From assembly GCA_003021305.1 (NCBI GenBank), contig PXQN01000031.1:1-35922 (forward strand): a stretch of 35,922 nt of DNA, read 5' to 3'. Both the position numbers and the translations under genes were made by a program. The notes beneath the pieces were generated by a model. It saw nothing but the letters and a program-made list of their open reading frames with translations. It had not been told where the DNA came from and did not search any database. Below, in pieces: positions 30,934-35,922 of this stretch (within the stretch, counting starts at the first letter, position 1; every line of letters starts with the position of its first letter). Source of the DNA: Halobacteriales archaeon QH_10_67_22. GTDB taxonomy: Archaea > Halobacteriota > Halobacteria > Halobacteriales > Haloarculaceae.

Positions 30934-30940
30934 GTTGAAA
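30934..30940 (+). promoter_or_regulatory. Promoter box of cetZ
   Basis: GTTGAAA lies 24 nt before the cetZ ATG, in CCCAACGTTGAAACC. It is 12 nt from the divergent TTCAAG box of the coiled-coil gene, so both promoters could be controlled by one bound factor. Confidence 0.45.
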
Positions 30941-30964
30941 CCCCGCTGTCCCGACCGTACACGT

Positions 30965-32050
30965 ATGAAAGTCGTCCTGATCGGTGTTGGCCAGGCTGGC
31001 GGGAAGGTCACACAGCGCCTGGCAGAGTTCGACTTCAATCGTGATTTCGACGCCGTACAGGGTGCTGTCGCCGTCAACACGGCCCGCGCGGACCTCCAGC
31101 AGCTCGACATCGACACGGCGTTGATCGGCCAGGACCGGGTGAAAGGCCACGGTGTCGGCGGCGACAACGAACTCGGCGCCGAGATCATGCAGGACGAGGC
31201 GACGGAAGTCCTGGACAGCCTGGAGAACCACCTCACGAGCGAGGCGGAAGCAGTCGTCATCGTCGCCGGCCTCGGCGGCGGGACCGGCAGCGGCGGTGCC
31301 CCGGCGCTGGCCCGCGAGATGAAACGTATCTACGACATCCCGGTGTACGTACTGGGGATCCTCCCCGGCCGCGACGAGGGCGCGATCTACCAGGCAAACG
31401 CCGGGCGGTCGCTCAAGACCGTCGCCCGCGAGGCCGACTCGCTGTTGCTCATCGACAACGACGCCTGGCGCAGCGCGGGCGAGAGCGTCGAGGAGGGGTT
31501 CGAGGAGATAAACGAGCACATCGCCCAGCGGCTCGGCCTCCTGTTCGCGTCCGGCGAGGTCAGCGCCGTCGACCAGGTCGCCGAGAGCGTCGTCGACTCC
31601 TCGGAGGTGATCAACACGCTCCGCCCGGGCGGGATGGCCGTCGTCGGCTACGCCAGCGCCGAGGCCGACGAGGAGGCCGGCGAGAACGTCAACCTGATCA
31701 CGAGCACGACCCGCAACGCCCTCCTGACTGGGACGAGCGTCCCACAGGTCGTCCAGGCCCGGACCGGACTGCTCGTCGTCGCGGGCGACCCCGAGCGCAT
31801 CTCTCGCAAGGGCGTCGAGCGTGCACGCAGCTGGCTCGAAGACGAGACGGGGAGTATGGAGGTCCGCGGCGGCGACTTCCCGGTCGAGTCCGACCGGATC
31901 GCGGCGCTGGTCCTGCTGGGCGGGGTCGAACGGTCCAACCGGATCAACGAGTTCCTCGAGCGGGCCCGCGAAGCCCAGACGTCGACCGAGGAGTCGGGGC
32001 CCGACCGTACCGACGCCTTCCAGAACGACGACCTCGAGGACCTGTTCTGA
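30965..32050 (+). CDS. cetZ: Tubulin-like protein CetZ
   Basis: This 361-aa protein belongs to the tubulin/FtsZ superfamily. It has the N-terminal VVLIGVGQAGGKVTQRL nucleotide-binding strand and the tubulin signature GGGTGSGG at about 104-111. The T7-like region HIAQRLGLLF and C-terminal LLGGVERSNRINEFL match CetZ rather than bacterial-type FtsZ. CetZ proteins of haloarchaea polymerise with GTP and control cell shape and motility. The acidic C-terminal tail ends DAFQNDDLEDLF. The ATG at 30965 is set by the conserved MKVVLIG start. The gene is divergent from the pilus locus. Which CetZ paralogue it represents cannot be told without an alignment. Confidence 0.9.
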   Translation: MKVVLIGVGQAGGKVTQRLAEFDFNRDFDAVQGAVAVNTARADLQQLDIDTALIGQDRVKGHGVGGDNELGAEIMQDEATEVLDSLENHLTSEAEAVVIVAGLGGGTGSGGAPALAREMKRIYDIPVYVLGILPGRDEGAIYQANAGRSLKTVAREADSLLLIDNDAWRSAGESVEEGFEEINEHIAQRLGLLFASGEVSAVDQVAESVVDSSEVINTLRPGGMAVVGYASAEADEEAGENVNLITSTTRNALLTGTSVPQVVQARTGLLVVAGDPERISRKGVERARSWLEDETGSMEVRGGDFPVESDRIAALVLLGGVERSNRINEFLERAREAQTSTEESGPDRTDAFQNDDLEDLF

Positions 32051-32289
32051 CCCGCTCTCCCTAGGATGCGGGACTGATCGTCGGTTCGACGTCGACGGAG
32101 CGATGCTCGCGGGCGCGTCGGTAGCCGGGCGACCGGGGACGGGACCGGCGGTCTCGGATCCGGTTTCGCCGACCGCACCGAGGACATCCTGCGTCGCGTC
32201 GGGGCGGGTCCACAGGATGGGGCCCGTCGGGGGATGTCGGAGAGTGACGAAGCGAAAGCACTAATCACAGTCGCGGTAAATCCGCGTGT

Positions 32290-32577
32290 ATGGCCGACGA
32301 CGAGGAAGACGAGGGACCGGTGGTCGAACTCGGCGATTGCGACCCGGTCAAGGGTGCGCCGCTCGCGCGGGTCGCGTCCCGCCTGACCTGGGGCGAGAAA
32401 CACAGCGTGATCGTCGACCGCGAGGGTGACACGACCGTCCGGACGCCCGACGGTCCTCGGGAACTCGCCGACGTGATGGACGATGTCGACGTCCCCTACT
32501 TCGAGAGTCGACAGGAGTTCACCGACGCCGTCCGCGAGGTCGTCGGCACCGGTCCTGTCCCGACCGCCGAGGAGTAA
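32290..32577 (+). CDS. DUF5789 family protein
   Basis: This 95-aa acidic protein has an N-terminal acidic start, then GAPLARVASRLTWGEKHSVI, the beta segment DTTVRTPDGPRELADVMDDV, and YFESRQEFTDAVREVVGTGP. This matches the small haloarchaeal DUF5789 family, of unknown function. A TATA-like ACTAATCA lies about 23-30 nt upstream. The gene is followed after 37 bp by the DUF302 gene, which could be co-transcribed. No catalytic motif is present. Confidence 0.82.
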   Translation: MADDEEDEGPVVELGDCDPVKGAPLARVASRLTWGEKHSVIVDREGDTTVRTPDGPRELADVMDDVDVPYFESRQEFTDAVREVVGTGPVPTAEE

Positions 32578-32614
32578 CCACGCCGATTTTCCCGGTCGGT
32601 TTCGTAGCGCGAGT

Positions 32615-33061
32615 ATGACGCTCCCGATAGACCCGGAAGCCGTCGCTGCGGGCGACCGCGGCGCGAAGCGCGCGACGCTGGAGACCGACCACGAGACGGC
32701 CGTCGAGCGGGTTCGCTCGGCGTTCGCGGCGGCCGGCTTTGGCTTCCCCGCCGAATTTTCGCCGTCGGAACTGCTCAACGAGAAAGTCGACGCGGACCGG
32801 GACCCCTACTCCTTCCTGGGAGCCTGCAACCCGGCGATGGCCGACCGGGCGCTGGACGCTTCGGACAACCGGATCGGCGGGCTCTTTCCCTGTGGTGTCG
32901 TCGTCTGGCAGGCCGAACCTGGCGTCCAGGAGGTCTACCACGTCTCGATCATGAAGATCGCACGCCTGGTCGGGATGGCACCCGACGACGACGAGTGGGC
33001 CGACATCGTCGCCGAGACGGGCGAGATGGTCGAGGAGGCCTGGGCCAACCTCGACGCCTGA
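32615..33061 (+). CDS. DUF302 domain protein
   Basis: This 148-aa protein has the DUF302 pattern: a helix HETAVERVRSAFAAAGFGFP, then FSPSELLNEKVDAD, YSFLGACNPAMADRAL, IGGLFPCGVVVW, and the last strand VYHVSIMKIARLVGM. DUF302 domains are small alpha/beta folds of uncertain function. The ATG at 32615 is chosen because the earlier frame (from 32483) overlaps the DUF5789 gene with poor composition. The 3' end is convergent with the TatA-like gene. Confidence 0.9.
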   Translation: MTLPIDPEAVAAGDRGAKRATLETDHETAVERVRSAFAAAGFGFPAEFSPSELLNEKVDADRDPYSFLGACNPAMADRALDASDNRIGGLFPCGVVVWQAEPGVQEVYHVSIMKIARLVGMAPDDDEWADIVAETGEMVEEAWANLDA

Positions 33062-33091
33062 CGAGCCCCCGACCGGCGCGAGGACGAGCGC

Positions 33092-33463
33092 TCACTCGGT
33101 CGGTCGGTCGTCGGTGGCCGGGTCGTCCACTTGCGGTTCGCTCCCGGACTGTGGCCCGCCGGCGGCCTCGTCGCCGGCAGGGGGCTCGCTGGCGGATCCG
33201 TGCTCGCCGCCGGACGGTGACTCGCCGGACGGAGATTCGCCCCCGGACGAGTCGGCCGACTCGGCCCGGAGGTCGGCGACTTCGCGTTCGAGTTCCGCGA
33301 TCCGCTCGTCGACGTCGTCGCTTCCGTCGTCCGCGTCGTCGCTGTCGGCACGGAGATACATCGCGCCGACGACGACGATGAGCAACACGGGGATGCCGAA
33401 CAGCAGGAGGACGACGAGCAGGATGACGATCAGTTCCGGACCGCCGGGTATCTGGAGGAGCAT
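33092..33463 (-). CDS. Small membrane protein with TatA-like N-terminus
   Basis: This 123-aa protein begins MLLQIPGGPELIVILLVVLL, followed by LFGIPVLLIVVVGAMYLRAD. The PGGPELxVILLxxLLLFG start is that of TatA-type twin-arginine translocase subunits. However, the basic amphipathic helix normally following the FG is replaced by a second hydrophobic stretch, so this is not a canonical TatA. A coiled-coil segment (VDERIAELEREVADLRAES) and a Gly/Ser/Glu/Pro low-complexity acidic tail follow. It may be a single-pass scaffold with TatA ancestry; function is unknown. It is the gene after NreA on the same strand, 52 bp downstream. Confidence 0.7.
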   Translation of the reverse strand: MLLQIPGGPELIVILLVVLLLFGIPVLLIVVVGAMYLRADSDDADDGSDDVDERIAELEREVADLRAESADSSGGESPSGESPSGGEHGSASEPPAGDEAAGGPQSGSEPQVDDPATDDRPTE

Positions 33464-33514
33464 GGACGACCTACGAGAGCGGCGGAGAAAACGGTTGGTG
33501 TCGCCCCCGAGGGT

Positions 33515-34765
33515 TCAAAAATCGGTGAGAGAGGTCTGCAGACCGGCGACGAGCGTCGACTTGCGCCGCAACTGGGTCAGCGAGACCGGGAGGTGGTCGA
33601 CGAGTTCTCCGACCGCCCCGTGGAAGGTTTCGGCCTCGCCGTGGCTCCCCTCGAAGGCGTGGCGGACGCCCTCGCGGACCTGCCAGACGCCGACGGGCGC
33701 CCAGTAGTCGTCGGTCACCTCCCGGAGGACGAGACACTTGGCCTGGCGCTCGCGCTCGGCGAGGTGTTCGAGCACACCCAGTCGCGACGCGTAGTAGGCG
33801 CCGGCAGTCTCGTCGACGTAGCCCGTCCGGCCCTCGGCCCCCTCGTGGGCGCTGGCGAGGTAGTACTCGGCGGTCGCGGGGTTCCAGACGCTCTCGGGGG
33901 CTTTCATCTCGACGAGTTCGAACTCCCAGTCGCCCGGCGCGAGCACGACCCAGTAGCGGTTGCCCATGAACTCGTTGGTCCAGACCTCGACACGGCCGAC
34001 GGTGTCGGTGTGGTCGAGGGTGCCCCGGAGGTACTGGCCGACGGTGTCGTCGACGGCGGTGATAGACCACCGCGTCAGGACGAGGCGGCGGTTCTCGCCC
34101 CGGCCGAGCGCGCCCGCAGAGAGTATCGTGTTGATGTCGTAGACGTCGAACCCGCGCCGGTAGAGGTAGGTCATCGCCCCCTCGGCGCGCCAGTCGTCGT
34201 CCTCCAGGGTCTTCTCGACCGGCCTCGGGACGTGGGGGTTTTCCGCGAGGTCGGCGTGGCTGGCGCGGGCCCGCGGCCCGGTCGGCGTCGTCACGTCGTC
34301 CAGTCCCAGATCCAGGTCGGGCGTGTCTTCGAGGCCGACCTCCACGTCGACGGGGTGGTCGGCGATGGCCACCTCGCGCTGGGTGCCGACGAACCCGTCC
34401 CAGGTGTCGTGGACGTCGACCATCGCCGACTGCGTCGAGTTCAACAGTCCGGACCGGCGCTGGAGCACGTCGTCGACGCCCAGACCCTGCCGGTACCACT
34501 CGCCGCTGGTCGCGTAGTCGCCAGCGTCGACGCTCCGGTCCATCGGCGAGAGCACGCCCGTCGAGACGTCCGGGTAGCCCGTTCGGCCGACGAACACCTC
34601 CGGCGCAGTCGACCCGAAGAGCGCGTCGCCCTGGAGCGCCTCCTCGAACTGGTCTTCGACGCCCTCGAGGTACTGCTTGACTTCGTAGGACTTCTCGGCG
34701 GCGAGACGGCGACGCCGGTGCTCGTCGTCGCGCTCGACCGTCTCGATGAACTCCTCCAGTCCCAT
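33515..34765 (-). CDS. nreA: DNA repair protein NreA
   Basis: This 416-aa protein matches archaeal NreA, which acts in DNA repair together with PCNA. The strongly conserved core includes PEVFVGRTGYPDVSTG, and later ASHADLAENPHVPRPV and WRAEGAMTYLYRRGFDVYDI. The last eight residues LQTSLTDF are a C-terminal PCNA-interacting (PIP) motif of the QxxLxxF type, as known for haloarchaeal NreA. The start at 34765 gives MGLEEFIETVERDD. A TTCAAG-type box lies 30 nt upstream. The methyltransferase gene ends 94 bp upstream on the same strand. Confidence 0.93.
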   Translation of the reverse strand: MGLEEFIETVERDDEHRRRRLAAEKSYEVKQYLEGVEDQFEEALQGDALFGSTAPEVFVGRTGYPDVSTGVLSPMDRSVDAGDYATSGEWYRQGLGVDDVLQRRSGLLNSTQSAMVDVHDTWDGFVGTQREVAIADHPVDVEVGLEDTPDLDLGLDDVTTPTGPRARASHADLAENPHVPRPVEKTLEDDDWRAEGAMTYLYRRGFDVYDINTILSAGALGRGENRRLVLTRWSITAVDDTVGQYLRGTLDHTDTVGRVEVWTNEFMGNRYWVVLAPGDWEFELVEMKAPESVWNPATAEYYLASAHEGAEGRTGYVDETAGAYYASRLGVLEHLAERERQAKCLVLREVTDDYWAPVGVWQVREGVRHAFEGSHGEAETFHGAVGELVDHLPVSLTQLRRKSTLVAGLQTSLTDF

Positions 34766-34794
34766 GCCTGTACCCGGACTACCGGTCCCAGCGG

Positions 34795-34800
34795 CTTGAA
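34795..34800 (-). promoter_or_regulatory. TTCAAG-type promoter box of nreA
   Basis: The minus strand reads CATTCAAGCC, 30 nt before the nreA ATG. It matches the other TTCAAG boxes in core and position. Confidence 0.4.
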
Positions 34801-34858
34801 TGAGTCGGTGCCACGGGGCGGTTCCCCGCGGCGAGCGTCGCGCTCCCCGGGCGTCCGC

Positions 34859-35569
34859 TCACCCGGGCCGTGCCTCGATGGCGGTGACGACGCCCAGCAG
34901 GGTGCTCGTACTCTCCTCGATCCGGAGGGGACTATCGCCGACGACAGCCAGCGGTTCCTGGGTGAGCCGGCAGGCGTGGTTCTCGAAGTGGGTCTCGGCC
35001 CGCCAGTCCTGGAGACGCCCGACGAGGCTGACGTCGCTCCGGCCGTGTTCGAGCAGGAGGACCCGTCCGTCGGGCGCACAGACGCGGTTCATCTCGGCCA
35101 GTGCCGCCTGCGGGTCGGGGAAGGTACACGTCGACAGTGACGAGACGACCGTGTCGAAGCTGTCGTCCGGGAAATCGAGCGCCTGGGCGTCCATCTCCTG
35201 GAGGGCGTGCTCGCGGCCGGTCCCGTCGAGTCGCTCGCGGGCCTGGGCGAGCATCTCCGGGCTGATGTCGATCCCGACGTACTCTGTCGACTCGGGGAGA
35301 TACCGGGCGTTCAGGCCGGTGCCACAGGCGACGTCGAGGACCCGGCCCTCGGCCCTCCCGAACAGGCGACGCCGGTACCGGCCGGTGAACAATCTGTTGA
35401 GAGCGTCCAGCCGGGCGAACCGCTCGGCCTGGTCGGCGTAGACGCCCCGGATGTCCTCTAGGGTCGCTGACCGCCGCGTCGGGTCCGACGCCGCCTGCGT
35501 GTAGTGGGGCCCGTCGGTCGAGGAGTCGTCAGCGGTGTGGTCTGGCATCGTGGATGGGGTCTCCGTCAT
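34859..35569 (-). CDS. Class I SAM-dependent methyltransferase (UbiE-like)
   Basis: This 236-aa protein has a Rossmann methyltransferase fold: VLDVACGTGLNARYLP (motif I at about 77-92), the acidic YVGIDIS, then a motif with EMDAQALDFPDDSFDTVVS and a post-motif VLLLEHGRS. The N-terminal 35 residues are acidic and disordered. It is similar to UbiE/PmtA-type enzymes acting on quinones, lipids or small molecules; the substrate cannot be read. The ATG at 35569 is the longest; MPDHTADDSS 7 codons later is an alternative. The family-2 element lies about 90 bp upstream. Confidence 0.88.
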   Translation of the reverse strand: MTETPSTMPDHTADDSSTDGPHYTQAASDPTRRSATLEDIRGVYADQAERFARLDALNRLFTGRYRRRLFGRAEGRVLDVACGTGLNARYLPESTEYVGIDISPEMLAQARERLDGTGREHALQEMDAQALDFPDDSFDTVVSSLSTCTFPDPQAALAEMNRVCAPDGRVLLLEHGRSDVSLVGRLQDWRAETHFENHACRLTQEPLAVVGDSPLRIEESTSTLLGVVTAIEARPG

Positions 35570-35656
35570 CGTACACTGTGCTTGGGCCGAACTGTCGATG
35601 ACGGTTGTGCCACGTATGTTCGGGGCGTTTTTACGTCACTCGACGGCGCGGCCGTG

Positions 35657-35765
35657 ATACGGTCGTGCGTAATTCTTTTTGTGCCCACCCAACAGACGAC
35701 TGTCCCCGTGGTCCGAAACGCCGATCCGAACCAACACTGCAGAAATTAGTTACGCACGACCGTAT
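35657..35765 (+). mobile_element. MITE-like element, family 2, copy 2 (109 bp)
   Basis: The ends ATACGGTCGTGCGTAA and TTACGCACGACCGTAT are identical to those of the first copy at 21882-21990; the interior is about 90% identical. The deduced empty site is GTG-ATAT-CAAAC, a perfect TGATATCA target. It lies about 55 bp from the tnpB right end and 88 bp upstream of the methyltransferase start. Confidence 0.88.
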
Positions 35766-35828
35766 CAAACGGTTCGGGGCTTTCACGCTGTTTGGCACTG
35801 AACTCACACCGGTAGTCGCGTCAGTGAA

Positions 35829-35880
35829 CTACCCCTGCCTACTCAGCCGTCTGCGACGGCTTCCTTGAGGCAGGGGCTTC
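35829..35880 (-). ncRNA. IS200/IS605 right end / putative TnpB omegaRNA scaffold
   Basis: CCCCTGCCT (35832-35840) pairs with AGGCAGGGG (35868-35876), enclosing AGCCGT-CTGCG-ACGGCT (35845-35861). On the minus strand this reads GAAGCCCC, stem, then GGGGTAGTTCAC, the hallmark of tnpB right ends. In this family the 3' end of tnpB and the right end form the omegaRNA scaffold, and the guide lies just beyond (plus-strand positions below about 35825). The right end overlaps the tnpB coding end. The exact RNA ends are inferred. Confidence 0.7.
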
Positions 35881-35922
35881 CTGGTTCAACGACGCGCTTT
35901 GCAGGAACAACCGCAGTTCCCG
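35843..35922 (-). CDS. tnpB: IS200/IS605 family TnpB (RNA-guided nuclease), C-terminal fragment
   Basis: Only the last 25 codons are in the window: GTAVVPAKRVVEPGSPCLKE, then AVADG and TGA. The AKRVVEPGSPCLKE ending is characteristic of haloarchaeal TnpB C-termini, and the adjoining right-end hairpin confirms the family. The rest of the gene lies beyond the right edge. TnpB is an RNA-guided endonuclease. Whether the full gene is intact, and whether a TnpA is present, cannot be judged here. Confidence 0.75.
   Translation of the reverse strand, partial: GTAVVPAKRVVEPGSPCLKEAVADG

Noticed and set aside
32051-32289. Non-coding RNA in the gap after cetZ
   Set aside because: A weak ATCCTG/CAGGAT pairing is present, but nothing else supports a structured RNA.
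33593-35140. 515-codon plus-strand ORF
   Set aside because: It is antisense to nreA and the methyltransferase and lacks any motif.
1-35922. CRISPR array, rRNA, tRNA or prophage
   Set aside because: I see no regularly spaced direct repeats, no rRNA or tRNA sequence, and no phage structural genes.

Overview
The window is chromosomal DNA of a halophilic archaeon (class Halobacteria). The GC content is very high, the predicted proteins are strongly acidic, many genes start about 25 nt after a TATA-like box (leaderless transcripts), and several families are typically haloarchaeal (NreA, CetZ, TFS, DUF7108-type rnhA-operon protein, the COX15/CtaB fusion, an FeS-type photolyase). I cannot name a genus.

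Layout. 1-2444: transcription factor TFS, a DUF1684 protein, a membrane protein with a C-terminal cysteine cluster, and small proteins. 2445-2959: gene-free, holding two different palindromic mobile elements. 2960-6235: an alkaline-phosphatase-superfamily hydrolase, two small proteins of 41 and 55 aa, and inorganic pyrophosphatase. 6570-9794: a PadR-like regulator, then photolyase, RNase HI and the rnhA-operon protein on the minus strand. 9914-12888: heme and cytochrome oxidase genes (DUF7546-like membrane protein, COX15-CtaB heme synthase, CoxB). 12940-14778: a MaoC hydratase, a winged-helix regulator, and an HxlR regulator with a peroxiredoxin. 14983-19530: a secreted COG1361-type protein coupled to an MMPL/RND exporter. 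19663-25907: an FAD disulfide oxidoreductase, a DUF7504-like protein, a membrane protein, a LeuA/CimA synthase, a DUF192 protein and an HNH-like zinc protein. 26004-30884: a type IV pilus module (PilC, PilB, a small secreted protein, a coiled-coil protein), divergent from the tubulin-like CetZ gene. 32290-35569: DUF5789, DUF302, a TatA-like membrane protein, NreA and a methyltransferase. 35657-35922: a mobile element and the 3' end of an IS200/IS605-type tnpB with its right-end/omegaRNA structure.

Most genes are conserved housekeeping or lineage-specific genes. The less expected content is in the non-coding DNA. Six non-coding elements from three unrelated families (82, 109 and 111 bp) all sit as ATA-element-TAT. 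This fits insertion at TA within a TGATAT-like target, as expected for elements mobilised by an IS630/Tc1-mariner-type transposase. Two copies abut stop codons exactly, and one splits the probable TATA box of the oxidoreductase gene. Other points are a shared promoter architecture (BRE-TTCAAG box plus GGGACCACCG) for the two pilus transcription units, an RNA-guided-nuclease (TnpB) right end at the window edge with a similar solitary hairpin at the pilC stop codon, a DUF192 gene that has lost its normal end, and a 26-codon upstream ORF overlapping the LeuA/CimA start.
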